From positions 22,119 through 86,118 of the forward strand of contig NZ_JBEDNQ010000018.1 in the NCBI RefSeq assembly GCF_040105385.1: 64,000 nt of DNA, given 5' to 3'. Position numbers and translations under genes: made by a program. The notes under the pieces were generated by a model. That model was not told where the DNA came from and searched no databases. It worked only from the letters and a program-made list of their open reading frames with translations. The DNA comes from Pseudonocardia nematodicida. Lineage in GTDB: Bacteria; Actinomycetota; Actinomycetes; Mycobacteriales; Pseudonocardiaceae. Positions 25,621 to 33,438 of this stretch are shown in pieces (the first letter of the stretch is position 1; every line of letters starts with the position of its first letter).

Positions 25621-25684
25621 CGATCCTTCTCTGTGGAGTCGACGTGCCACTCGACTGCGAGACAAGTTCCGCAGAGAAGGATCA
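25621..25684. repeat. ~64-bp palindrome (family B), copy 2
   Basis: It begins CGATCCTTCTCTGTGGAGTC and ends TTCCGCAGAGAAGGATCA, with the internal tract GTGCCACTCGACTGC. It is tandem with copies 1 and 3 at about 70-bp spacing. Confidence 0.85.
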
Positions 25685-25689
25685 TGCGT

Positions 25690-25753
25690 TGATCCGTCTG
25701 TGTGGAACCGGCGTGCCGCTGCACCGTGCCCGCGGTTCCACGGAGAAGGATCA
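25690..25753. repeat. ~64-bp palindrome (family B), copy 3
   Basis: It begins TGATCCGTCTGTGTGGAACC and ends GGTTCCACGGAGAAGGATCA. The last bases overlap the 3' end of the DUF559 gene (stop at 25751-25753). Confidence 0.85.
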
Positions 25754-26620
25754 TGCTCGCAGGGCGCGCTGGATCCGGCGGGCCGTGTCGTCCGGCCGGT
25801 CCCGGATGTCCTGCCAGGTGAAGCGCAACACCGTCCATTTCGCCGCCACGAGCGCGTTCTGCTTGTGTCGGTCGTTGCGGAACCGGTCGGGGTCGGAGTG
25901 GAAGGCCCAGCCGTCGATCTCCACGGCCAGCCGGGCGCGGACGAACGCGATGTCGATGAACCAGCGTTCGAACGCCAGGCCCAGCTCGAACCCGTCGATC
26001 CCCTTGCGGCGCAGCAGTGTCACCAGCCGGCGCTCGGCCCGTGAGTCGGCGCGGTCCGCGGCCTCCACGATCAGCTCGCGGGCCCGCGCCGAGCCGTGCG
26101 AGCCGACTGCACGCCGGAAGGCGGCGAGCAGGTCCTCGAACGCCACGAGCTCGCGCTGCAGCACGCGGTCCAGGAAGGCGGCCCCGTCGGGCAGCGCGAC
26201 CGCGGTCTCCAGGGCGGACAGCGCGGGCGCGGTGACGGCCACGCCTCGGCACACGCCGCGATCGAGTGGGTCGAGGTCGCGCCGGCGCACCCGGATCCCC
26301 GCCGGGGCCTTGCGCCGGGACGAGACCGGGATCGTGATGCCGACGACCCTCCGGGCCTGCGCGGGGACCGGCATCCCGTGCAGGTGCGCGGCCGCCGGAC
26401 CGTCGACGACGGCGCCGCGCCCGGCCCACAACGTCGCGACGACGACCGCACCCCAGGCCGTCCTCCGGTGCGCCGCCGATCGGAAGACCCCCGGTGCGAC
26501 CTCGGCGAGGGCGCCGCTGGCCACCCTGGCCCGCAGCATCCACGGAGAGACTCCGCAGGCGATCGCCTGACGGCGGGAGATGACGCCGTCCTGGGCCTTG
26601 AGCACGTCGTCGAACCGCAT
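25751..26620 (-). CDS. AbiEi-like N-terminus with DUF559 endonuclease-fold C-terminus
   Basis: The 289-residue protein starts with a winged-helix-like segment (VLKAQDGVISRRQAIACGVSPWMLRARVASGALAEVAPGVFR, about residues 6-47), as in AbiEi-type antitoxins. It ends with a Vsr-like DUF559 domain: FERWFIDIAFVRARLAVEIDGWAFHSDPDRFRNDRHKQNALVAAKWTVLRFTWQDI (about 217-272). Such proteins are very common in actinomycetes, and their nuclease activity is unproven. The gene is flanked on both sides by family-B palindromes, and its stop TGA lies in one of them. It is not paired with an AbiEii-like toxin. Confidence 0.85.
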   Translation of the reverse strand: MRFDDVLKAQDGVISRRQAIACGVSPWMLRARVASGALAEVAPGVFRSAAHRRTAWGAVVVATLWAGRGAVVDGPAAAHLHGMPVPAQARRVVGITIPVSSRRKAPAGIRVRRRDLDPLDRGVCRGVAVTAPALSALETAVALPDGAAFLDRVLQRELVAFEDLLAAFRRAVGSHGSARARELIVEAADRADSRAERRLVTLLRRKGIDGFELGLAFERWFIDIAFVRARLAVEIDGWAFHSDPDRFRNDRHKQNALVAAKWTVLRFTWQDIRDRPDDTARRIQRALRA

Positions 26621-26686
26621 CGGCGCACGGTGACGGACCGGCCCGCCCTGCGCGGCCGATCGGCGCCGCCGGATCGCGGTCGCGAA

Positions 26687-26749
26687 GATCCTTTCCCGTG
26701 GAGTCCGGGTCGTAGTCGAGTGCCGGCCGGATTCCGCAGAGAAGGATCA
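26687..26749. repeat. ~64-bp palindrome (family B), copy 4
   Basis: It begins GATCCTTTCCCGTGGAGTCC and ends GATTCCGCAGAGAAGGATCA. The end supplies the TGA stop (26747-26749, minus strand) of the DNA ligase gene. Confidence 0.85.
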
Positions 26750-27817
26750 CCCGTTCCCGGCCAGCACCTCGCCGAGGTCGAAGCCGACCGGACGCTCGAG
26801 CTGGGAGTAGGTGCAGGACTCCGGCGAGCGGTCGTCGCGCCAGCGGACGAACTGGGTGGTGTGCCGGAACCGCTCGCCCTCCATGTAGTCGTAGCGCACC
26901 TCGACCACCCGCTCCGGGCGCAGCGGCACGAACGACAGGTCCTTGCCCGCGTTCCACCGGCTCGTCTCGGACTTGCGCGGGGTGCGCTCGCCCTCGAGCT
27001 GCTTGGCCCAGGCCCAGGGGTGCTCGTCGAACGTCGTCACCAGCGGCGCCAGCTCGGTCATCAGCTCGCGGCGGCGCGCCATCGGGAACGCCCCGACCAC
27101 CCCCACCGAGACCAGCACCCCGCGCTCGTCGTGCAGGCCGAGCAGCAGCGAGCCGACGGCGTCCGGCCCCGACTTGTGCACCCGGTAGCCGGCGAGGACG
27201 CAGTCCGCGGTGCGCTCGTGCTTGATCTTGGTCATGACCCGCTTGTCCGGCTGGTAGACCCCGTCCGGGTCCTTGGCGATCAGGCCGTCCAGCCCGGCGC
27301 CCTCGTAGGTCTCGAACCACCGTCGCGCGGTGTCCACATCGGAGGTCAGCGGGGTGAGGTGCACCGGCGGGGCCGCGTCGGCCAGCGCCGACTCCAGCAG
27401 CGCGCGACGCTCGCTGAACGGCCGGGAGGTGAGGTCGTCGTCGCCGAGGGCGAGCAGGTCGAACGCCACGAACGACGCCGGCGTCTCGGTCGAGAGCAGC
27501 CGCACCCGGCTGGCCGCCGGGTGGATCCGCTGCTGGAGCGCCTCGAAGTCCAGGGCGTTGCGGGTGGTGTCCGCGACGACGATCTCACCGTCGATCACCG
27601 CGCGCTGCGGGAAGTTCGCCTTCACGGCCTCGACGACCTCGGGGAAGTACCGGGTCATCGGGCGCTCGTTGCGGGAGCCGATCTCGACGTCGTCGCCGTC
27701 CCGGAAGACGATCGAGCGGAAGCCGTCCCACTTGGGCTCGTAGCGGCGTCCCGCGGGGATCGACGGCGCGGGCTTGGCCAGCATCGGCTTGACCGGGGGC
27801 ATCACGGGCAGGTCCAC
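26747..27817 (-). CDS. ligC: ATP-dependent DNA ligase (LigC-like / LigD ligase-domain type)
   Basis: The 356-residue enzyme has the nucleotidyltransferase motif YEPKWDGFR with adenylated Lys29, then RPMTRYFPEV, AVIDGEIVV (motif III region), GLIAKDPDGVY (motif IV) and TKIKHERTADCVLAGY (motif V). An OB-fold domain with VVEVRYDYMEGERFRHTTQFVRWRDDR follows. It lacks fused polymerase or phosphoesterase modules, so it is a LigC-type ligase. A separate LigD-type polymerase domain is encoded 1.3 kb away. LigC-PolDom pairs act in alternative end-joining and excision repair in mycobacteria. The GTG at 27817 has a GAGGAG box 11 nt upstream; ATG at 27802 is an alternative start. Confidence 0.92.
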   Translation of the reverse strand: MDLPVMPPVKPMLAKPAPSIPAGRRYEPKWDGFRSIVFRDGDDVEIGSRNERPMTRYFPEVVEAVKANFPQRAVIDGEIVVADTTRNALDFEALQQRIHPAASRVRLLSTETPASFVAFDLLALGDDDLTSRPFSERRALLESALADAAPPVHLTPLTSDVDTARRWFETYEGAGLDGLIAKDPDGVYQPDKRVMTKIKHERTADCVLAGYRVHKSGPDAVGSLLLGLHDERGVLVSVGVVGAFPMARRRELMTELAPLVTTFDEHPWAWAKQLEGERTPRKSETSRWNAGKDLSFVPLRPERVVEVRYDYMEGERFRHTTQFVRWRDDRSPESCTYSQLERPVGFDLGEVLAGNG

Positions 27818-27925
27818 GACGGGTGAGTCTCCTCTGACGACGGCGCGCGGGCACGAGGGCTCGCTCACCCGGGTGGACTCCACCGGGCGCGGGAACTGAT
27901 CGCCGCGGGTGCTTGACTGGTCGTC

Positions 27926-28492
27926 GTGGGACGCCTGCCGGGACCCGGGGAGCGGGAACGCGCGCGGGACAGGACGATCGACGACGTCCTGCCCGGCCTG
28001 GCCGGCCCGGCGCTGCGGGTGCTGTTCTGCGGGATCAACCCCGGCCTGACCTCGGCCGCGACCGGGCACCACTTCGCGCGGCCCGGCAACCGGTTCTGGC
28101 CGGTGCTGCACGAGTCGGGGTTCACCCCACGCCTGCTGCAGCCCGCCGAGCAGCACGAACTGGCCGCCCTCGGGCTGGGCATCACGAACATGGCGCCGCG
28201 GGCCACCGCGAAAGCCGACGAGCTGTCCGACGACGAGCTGGTCGCCGGGGGTGTGCGGCTCCGCGACCTGGTCGCGGCGCGGGAACCGCGGTGGCTCGCG
28301 GTCGTCGGGATCGGCGCGTACCGCACCGCGTTCGGCCGGCGGGACGCGAGCGTCGGGGAGCAGGACGACCGGCTGGGGACGACCGGGATCTGGGTGCTGC
28401 CCAACCCGTCCGGGCTCAACGCGCACTGGTCGCGGGAGGCGATGGTCACCGAGTTCGGACGGCTGCGGGAGGCCGCCGAGCCGAGCCGATGA
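27926..28492 (+). CDS. mug: Mismatch-specific (G:T/U) DNA glycosylase, Mug/TDG type
   Basis: Mug removes uracil or thymine mispaired with guanine, and etheno-cytosine. The 188-residue protein shows the family-2 UDG motifs: VLFCGINPGLTSAATGHHFARPGNRFWPVLHESG (about residues 32-65, with the GINPG catalytic-loop motif) and VLPNPSGLNAHWS (near 157-169) for DNA insertion. It is divergent from the LigC-like ligase with 108 bp between starts, which suggests a shared repair theme. The region after its stop consists of 41-bp tandem repeats. Confidence 0.92.
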   Translation: MGRLPGPGERERARDRTIDDVLPGLAGPALRVLFCGINPGLTSAATGHHFARPGNRFWPVLHESGFTPRLLQPAEQHELAALGLGITNMAPRATAKADELSDDELVAGGVRLRDLVAAREPRWLAVVGIGAYRTAFGRRDASVGEQDDRLGTTGIWVLPNPSGLNAHWSREAMVTEFGRLREAAEPSR

Positions 28493-28504
28493 TCGTCGTT
28501 CGGG

Positions 28505-28604
28505 TTCCGGCCGGTGATCATGGACTCGGGATGGCACCGGCCGGGACCGGGCCGGTGATCATGGACTCGGGATGGCACCGGCCGGGACCGGGCCGGTGAT
28601 CACG
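28505..28604. repeat. 41-bp tandem direct repeat (about 2.4 copies)
   Basis: GGTGATCATGGACTCGGGAT recurs at 28513-28514, 28554-28555 and, truncated after GGTGATCA, at 28595-28596, giving a 41-bp period. Within each unit, CACCGGCC and GGCCGGTG form an inverted repeat. The truncated last copy supplies the TGA stop of the small minus-strand gene ending at 28600. Confidence 0.88.
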
Positions 28605-28797
28605 GCCGATCGCCGGCGTCCTCGCCGGAGGAGCCGGGGTCGGCCTTCGTCGACGGCGACCAGCAGATCACGAGGATCATGCCGATCGAGATCCCCATGA
28701 CCAGCCACCAGATCTGCCCGGTGGTCGCCGCCATCGCGACCCCGATCGCGACGCCGATGTCATGGTCGACCAGCCAAGCAGGACGAGGCCCCGGCAC
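28600..28797 (-). CDS. Small putative membrane protein
   Basis: The 65-residue product has a hydrophobic stretch (IGVAIGVAMAATTGQIWWLVMGISIGMILVICW, two short helices) and an acidic tail. It starts at a GTG 18 bp after the end of a second small membrane-protein gene on the same strand. No family is recognised. Length and absence of a clear ribosome-binding site make it tentative. Confidence 0.45.
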   Translation of the reverse strand: MPGPRPAWLVDHDIGVAIGVAMAATTGQIWWLVMGISIGMILVICWSPSTKADPGSSGEDAGDRP

Positions 28798-28815
28798 ATC
28801 CGTCCGGAGACGGAG

Positions 28816-29010
28816 TCAGGAATCCGATCCGGGCGGCGTCGTCGCCCGCAGGAACAACCCGACGCCGAGGCCGATCGCCAGGAACAGCGGCACCCACCAC
28901 CACGCGCCGCCGAGCGTCCAGATCGTGCTGCCGACGACCAGCCCACCCCCGATGCCGTAGCCGAGCCGGTTGAGCTGCCGCTTGCGGACGTCGTCCTCCA
29001 CACCGGGCAT
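28816..29010 (-). CDS. Small putative two-helix membrane protein
   Basis: From the ATG at 29010 the product is 64 residues (MPGVEDDVRKRQLNRLGYGIGG ... LGVGLFLRATTPPGSDS), with a basic-acidic head and two hydrophobic segments around GGGLVVGSTIWTLGG and WWVPLFLAIGLGVGLFL. An in-frame upstream ATG at 29031 would add seven residues. It could be translated together with the following small gene. Function is unknown. Confidence 0.5.
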   Translation of the reverse strand: MPGVEDDVRKRQLNRLGYGIGGGLVVGSTIWTLGGAWWWVPLFLAIGLGVGLFLRATTPPGSDS

Positions 29011-29044
29011 CCTGCCAGGCCCGCCGATCACCGCCCCCGGCCCG

Positions 29045-29091
29045 ACTCATGACGCTTCAGTCCGGTACCACCGAACCAAAGGGTCATGAGT
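29045..29091. repeat. 47-bp dispersed palindrome (family A), copy 2
   Basis: ACTCATGACGCTTCAGTCCGG leads into GGTACCACCGAACC and AAAGGGTCATGAGT, the same layout as copy 1 with a few arm mismatches. It lies between two minus-strand genes. Confidence 0.85.
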
Positions 29092-29109
29092 GGACAAATG
29101 GAGGGCGGG

Positions 29110-30081
29110 TCAGCGGTCGAGATCGGGGAGGTCCGGAGGCGGGGCGCCGTCGCGGGCGTCGCGGTCGGCCCACTCCAACAGCGGATCGATGGCGAAGGCG
29201 GCCTCGTCGATCCCGGCGTGCAGGTCACCCAGCTGCGCGTAGCGGACGGGGACGGTGGCGATGGTGAAGTCGCGCGGCTCGCAGTCGTCGATCTCGTCCC
29301 ACCGGATCGGCGTCGACACCCTGGCGTCCGGGGTGCCGCGCACCGAGTACGCGCAGGCGATCGTGTGGTCGCGCGCGTTCTGGTTGTAGTCGACGAAGAT
29401 CTTCGACGGGGCCCGGTCCTTGCGCCACCAGGACAGGTCGACCCGGTCGCAGCGCCGGCCGACCTCGCGGGCGAACGCGTGCGCGGCGCGCCGCACGTCG
29501 GCGAACCCGTGGTCGGGCGGGATCCGCACGTAGACGTGCATCCCGGACCCGCCGGAGGTCTTCGGGAACCCGGTGGCGCCGAGCTCGTCGAGCACCTCGT
29601 GCACGACGTGCGCCACCCGCCGCACGTCCGCCCAGGAGGACTCGGGCATCGGATCGAGGTCGATCCGCCACTCGTCGGGTGCCTCGACGTCGGCGGCGCG
29701 GGAGTTCCACGGGTGGAACTCCACGGTGGACATCTGCACCGCCCAGATCACGTCGGCGAGGTGCGCGACGCACAGCTCGTCGGCGGTCCGGTTGAAGCGG
29801 GGGAAGTGCACGCGCACCGTCGGCACCCAGTCGGGCGCGCCCCGCGGCAGCCGCTTCTGGTGCACCTTCTCGCCGGTCACGCCGGTGGGGAAGCGGTGCA
29901 GCATGCACGGCCGGTCGCGCAGGGCGCGGACGATCCCGTCGCCGACCGACGAGTAGTACGCGGCCAGGTCCCGCTTGGTCTCGCCACGTTCCGGGAAGTA
30001 GACCCGGTCCGGGCTGGACAGCCGCACGACACGGTCGCCGACCGTCAGCTCGATCGGCTCACCGGCACCGGCGGCGGCCAC
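29110..30081 (-). CDS. LigD-type primase-polymerase domain protein (PolDom)
   Basis: The 323-residue stand-alone LigD polymerase domain belongs to the archaeo-eukaryotic primase superfamily and fills gaps with ribo- or deoxynucleotides during end joining. The catalytic aspartates are visible as Asp141 and Asp143 in EWRIDLDPMPE. GFPKTSGGSGMHVYVRIP (about 172-189) gives the conserved His182, and SKIFVDYNQNARDHTIACAYSVRG follows. It is encoded apart from the ligase, as in the mycobacterial LigC/PolDom arrangement. The likely partner is the LigC-like gene at 26.7-27.8 kb on the same strand. Confidence 0.93.
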   Translation of the reverse strand: MAAAGAGEPIELTVGDRVVRLSSPDRVYFPERGETKRDLAAYYSSVGDGIVRALRDRPCMLHRFPTGVTGEKVHQKRLPRGAPDWVPTVRVHFPRFNRTADELCVAHLADVIWAVQMSTVEFHPWNSRAADVEAPDEWRIDLDPMPESSWADVRRVAHVVHEVLDELGATGFPKTSGGSGMHVYVRIPPDHGFADVRRAAHAFAREVGRRCDRVDLSWWRKDRAPSKIFVDYNQNARDHTIACAYSVRGTPDARVSTPIRWDEIDDCEPRDFTIATVPVRYAQLGDLHAGIDEAAFAIDPLLEWADRDARDGAPPPDLPDLDR

Positions 30082-30093
30082 CGGGTGGGCGGG

Positions 30094-30354
30094 TCAGCGC
30101 CGCCAGCTGTGCCGGGAACGCATCAGCAGGAACACGACGCCGGCGAAGCAGGCGACCGCGGGGACCGCCATGTAGGAGAACTCGGTCCAGCTGACCGGGT
30201 GCCCGATCAGCATCAGCAGCAGGGAGATGCCGACCAGCCCGGCCGCGATCTTCATGCCCTTCGGGAAGCGCGCGTGCCAGCCCCAGTCGACCGAGGGCTC
30301 CTCGGCCGGGTCGACACCCGACCGCACCGCCACCTCGCGTGAGTTGCTCGCCAC
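30094..30354 (-). CDS. DUF2631 family small membrane protein
   Basis: The 86-residue protein has two hydrophobic helices (IAAGLVGISLLLMLIGHP and FSYMAVPAVACFAGVVFLLM) after a PSVDWGWHARFPKG segment typical of DUF2631, an actinobacterial family of unknown function. A GGGAGG box six bases before the GTG at 30354 fixes the start. It is divergent from dxr; the association with dxr recurs in related genera. Confidence 0.85.
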   Translation of the reverse strand: MASNSREVAVRSGVDPAEEPSVDWGWHARFPKGMKIAAGLVGISLLLMLIGHPVSWTEFSYMAVPAVACFAGVVFLLMRSRHSWRR

Positions 30355-30427
30355 CTGCGTCCTCCCAGACCGTTCCCGCCGAAGCGGGGCCATCGTCGCA
30401 CAGCCGGGCGAGCGAGGATGATGTGCG

Positions 30428-31576
30428 GTGATGAAGTCACTCGTCGTGTTGGGCAGTACCGGGTCGATCGGCACCCAGGCCCTCGATGTGATCACCAGGG
30501 CCGGCGGGTTCACCGTGGCCGGGCTCGCCTCGGGCGGGTCGGACGTGCCGTTGCTCGTCGAGCAGGCCCGCGTGCATCGCGTCCCGCGGGTCGCGGTGCC
30601 CTCGGCGACGGCGGCGGCCGAGCTGCGGGCGGCGCTGCCCGGCGTCGAGGTGCTGGACGGGCCGTCGTCGGCCGCGGACCTGGTGACCGCGTGCGGCGCG
30701 GACATCGTGCTGAACGGGATCACCGGGTCCCGCGGGCTGGGGCCGACGCTGGCCGCGCTGGAGACCGGCGCGCGACTGGCGCTGGCGAACAAGGAGTCCC
30801 TGGTCGCGGGTGGGCCGCTGGTGCTGGCCGCGGCCGCGCCGGGGCAGATCGTGCCGGTCGACTCCGAGCACTCGGCGCTCGCGCAGTGCCTGCGCGGCGG
30901 GCGGGACAGCGAGGTCGAGCGGCTCGTGCTCACCGCGTCCGGCGGGCCGTTCCGGGGCCGGACACGATCGGAGCTGAACGGCGTCACCGTCGAGCAGGCG
31001 CTCGAGCACCCGACCTGGGACATGGGCCCGGTCATCACGATCAACTCCGCCACCCTGGTCAACAAGGGCCTCGAGGTCATCGAGGCGCACCTGCTGTTCG
31101 GGATCCCGTACGACCGGATCGACGTCACGGTGCACCCGCAGTCGATCGTCCACTCGATGGTCACGTTCGCCGACGGCTCGACGATCGCCCAGGCGTCGCC
31201 ACCCGACATGCGGCTGCCGATCGCGCTCGCGCTCGGCTGGCCGGACCGGATCGCCGGGGCGTCGACCCCGTGCGACTTCGGCGCCGCGCAGTCCTGGACC
31301 TTCGACCCCCTCGACGACGACGCGTTCCCCGGCGTCCGGCTCGCCCGCGCGGCAGGGGAGCGGGGCGGCTGCCTGCCCGCGGTGCTGAACGCGGCCAACG
31401 AGGAGCTCGTCGCGGCGTTCGTGGCCGGGGCGATCGGCTACACCGACATCACCGACCTGCTGGCCGGCGTCCTGGACGCGGCCGACGCCTGGACGGATGA
31501 CCCCGCTACCGTGGCGGACGTGCTGGCGGCCGAGGACTGGGCCCGCGCCCACGCGAAGGAGAAGTCGGGGACGTGA
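30428..31576 (+). CDS. dxr: 1-deoxy-D-xylulose 5-phosphate reductoisomerase
   Basis: DXR converts DXP to MEP with NADPH, the committed step of the MEP isoprenoid pathway. The 382-residue enzyme has the NADPH-binding LGSTGSIGTQALDV at the N-terminus, NKESLVAGGPLV, the metal/substrate motifs VDSEHSALAQCLRG and ASGGPFRGRTRSEL, and HPTWDMGPVITINSATLVNKGLEVIEAHLLFGI. The start may be the GTG at 30428 or the adjacent ATG at 30431. It overlaps rseP by four bases; ispG, of the same pathway, is 1.9 kb downstream. Confidence 0.97.
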   Translation: MMKSLVVLGSTGSIGTQALDVITRAGGFTVAGLASGGSDVPLLVEQARVHRVPRVAVPSATAAAELRAALPGVEVLDGPSSAADLVTACGADIVLNGITGSRGLGPTLAALETGARLALANKESLVAGGPLVLAAAAPGQIVPVDSEHSALAQCLRGGRDSEVERLVLTASGGPFRGRTRSELNGVTVEQALEHPTWDMGPVITINSATLVNKGLEVIEAHLLFGIPYDRIDVTVHPQSIVHSMVTFADGSTIAQASPPDMRLPIALALGWPDRIAGASTPCDFGAAQSWTFDPLDDDAFPGVRLARAAGERGGCLPAVLNAANEELVAAFVAGAIGYTDITDLLAGVLDAADAWTDDPATVADVLAAEDWARAHAKEKSGT

Positions 31577-32892
31577 CCATCTTCTGGACGGTCGTCGGGA
31601 TCGCGATCTTCTTCTTCGGCCTGCTCGTCTCCATCGCCTGGCACGAGCTCGGTCACTTCGCCACCGCGCGCTGGTTCGGCATCAAGGTGCCGGAGTTCAT
31701 GGTCGGGTTCGGGAGGACGATCTGGTCGGTCCGCCGGGGCGAGACCGAGTACGGCATCAAGGCGATCCCGCTCGGCGGCTACGTCCGGATGATCGGGATG
31801 CTGCCGCCGGCCAAGGGCGGGCAGCTGGGGCGGGACCGGCGGACCGGTCCGTTCCAGGGGCTGATGGACGACGCCCGGCGCGAGTCCCAGGCCATGGTGA
31901 TGCCCGCCGACGTGGGCCGGCAGTTCTGGACCCGGTCGCCGTGGAAGCGGATCATCGTCATGTTCGCCGGGCCGTTCATGAACCTGATCCTGGCGATCGC
32001 GCTGTTCTTCGTGACGTTCATGGGCGTCGGCGTGCTCACGCCGAACACGCAGATCTCCGCACTGGAGGAGTGCGTCCTCCCGGTCACGGCGGTGCAGAAC
32101 GGCGCGCCCGACCGGTGTCCGGCCGGCGCGCCGCAGGCACCGGCGCTGGCCGCCGGCGTGCAGCCCGACGACCGCATCCTGTCGGTGCGCGGGCAGGAGT
32201 TCGGGCCGGACGACGGCGTGGCGTTGCAGGAGGCGATCCGGGCGTCGTCCGGGCCGACCCCGATCGTCGTCGAGCGGGACGGGAGGCAGCTCCCGCTCGA
32301 GGTGGACGTCATCCCGAACACCTTGCAGGACCGGAACTCCGACGACCCGAACGCCACCGTCACCGCGGGCTACCTCGGCGTCCTGCTGGACACGAGCTAC
32401 CAGCCACTGACCGCCGTGGAGACCACCGAGCGGATCGGCGACGGCGTCGCCGCGACCGCCGAGGCGATCACCCGGATCCCGGAGCGGGTGCCGGCACTGT
32501 TCGGCGCCGCGTTCCTGGGCGAGGAGCGCGATCCCGAGAGCCCGATGGGCGTCGTGGGTGTGTCGCGGATCGGGGGCGAGATCCTGGCGCAGGAGGACGT
32601 CCCCTGGCAGCAGGACGTCGGCCTGTTCCTCAACATGCTCGCCGCGGTGAACATCTCGCTGTTCCTGCTCAACCTGCTGCCGATCCCACCGCTGGACGGC
32701 GGACAGATCGTCCCCGCGATCTGGGAGTCGATCAAACGCAACACCGCACGGGCGATCGGCAGACCCGATCCCGGCCCGGTGGACGCGGCCAAGCTGCTGC
32801 CGTTCGCCTACGTCTTCGTGATCGTCTTCCTGGGCTTCTTCCTGATGGTGACGGTGGCCGACGTCGTCAACCCGGTGCGGATGTTCGGGTGA
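31573..32892 (+). CDS. rseP: Site-2 intramembrane zinc protease (RseP/Rip1 family)
   Basis: M50 proteases cut membrane-bound anti-sigma factors and other regulators within the bilayer. The HEXXH site is WHELGHF with His24, Glu25 and His28 in the first helix. The third ligand is Asp375 in LLPIPPLDGGQ. A PDZ domain lies between (about residues 165-240, with AGVQPDDRILSVRGQEFG). About four membrane helices span 439 residues, slightly longer than mycobacterial Rip1. It is translationally coupled to dxr (GTGA) and to the HAD gene (GTGA). Confidence 0.95.
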   Translation: MTIFWTVVGIAIFFFGLLVSIAWHELGHFATARWFGIKVPEFMVGFGRTIWSVRRGETEYGIKAIPLGGYVRMIGMLPPAKGGQLGRDRRTGPFQGLMDDARRESQAMVMPADVGRQFWTRSPWKRIIVMFAGPFMNLILAIALFFVTFMGVGVLTPNTQISALEECVLPVTAVQNGAPDRCPAGAPQAPALAAGVQPDDRILSVRGQEFGPDDGVALQEAIRASSGPTPIVVERDGRQLPLEVDVIPNTLQDRNSDDPNATVTAGYLGVLLDTSYQPLTAVETTERIGDGVAATAEAITRIPERVPALFGAAFLGEERDPESPMGVVGVSRIGGEILAQEDVPWQQDVGLFLNMLAAVNISLFLLNLLPIPPLDGGQIVPAIWESIKRNTARAIGRPDPGPVDAAKLLPFAYVFVIVFLGFFLMVTVADVVNPVRMFG

Positions 32893-33383
32893 GCCGCCCC
32901 GACGACGACGGCGCACGCCCGCTCGCGGTCTTCGACATCGACGGCGTCCTGGCCGACGTCTCGCACCGCCTGCACCACCTCGACGTGCACCGTTGGGAGC
33001 GGTTCTTCGCCGACGCGGCCGACGACCCGCTGCTCGACGAGGGCGCCGAACGGCTGCGCGAGGCGCAGAAGGAGTACGACGTCGTCTACCTCACCGGCCG
33101 CCCGGAACGGAACCGGCCGCTGACCGAACGCTGGCTCGCGGAGTTCGACCTGCCCACCGGACCGCTCTACATGCGCCCCGACGACGACCGCCGCCCGGCC
33201 CGCTACGTCAAGCGCGAGGTGCTGCGCCGGCTGGCCCGGTCCCGGGAGATCGCGATGATCCTCGACGACGACCCGGCCGTCGTGCGGGTCCTGACCGACG
33301 ACGGGTGGCCGGTCGAGCTGGCGACCTGGCTGCCGCACTCGTCGACCCTGCAGGACGCTCAGGAGAACCAGGGCCGGACGTGA
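32889..33383 (+). CDS. HAD-like phosphatase (polynucleotide 3'-phosphatase-like)
   Basis: The 164-residue protein has HAD motif I as LAVFDIDGVLADVSHR (about residues 13-28), motif II in VVYLTGRPERNR and motif IV as MILDDDPAVV. This compact arrangement resembles the phosphatase half of polynucleotide kinase-phosphatases and small acid phosphatases. The substrate is not deducible. It is not a usual member of the dxr-rseP-ispG cluster, yet it starts within the rseP stop (GTGA overlap), so it is co-translated with it. Confidence 0.82.
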   Translation: MSRPDDDGARPLAVFDIDGVLADVSHRLHHLDVHRWERFFADAADDPLLDEGAERLREAQKEYDVVYLTGRPERNRPLTERWLAEFDLPTGPLYMRPDDDRRPARYVKREVLRRLARSREIAMILDDDPAVVRVLTDDGWPVELATWLPHSSTLQDAQENQGRT

Positions 33384-33424
33384 GTCTCTGCTCACCGGCT
33401 GCGGCGACCGTTCCGCAGCGATGG

Positions 33425-33438
33425 GATAGTGGCGTCCG
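33425..33438 (+). promoter_or_regulatory. -10 element with leaderless ispG start
   Basis: GATAGT at 33425-33430 lies seven bases before the GTG at 33438, arguing against the GTG at 33429, which overlaps the -10. Confidence 0.5.

Noticed and set aside
25549..25753. Three regularly spaced repeats resembling a short CRISPR array
   Set aside because: Each ~64-bp unit is itself a palindrome with no unique spacers between units, related copies lie elsewhere, and no cas gene is near.
25548..26570. Plus-strand frame across the palindromes with repeated ILLCGT-type peptides
   Set aside because: The repeated peptide is produced by translating the family-B repeats, and the rest is antisense to the DUF559 gene.
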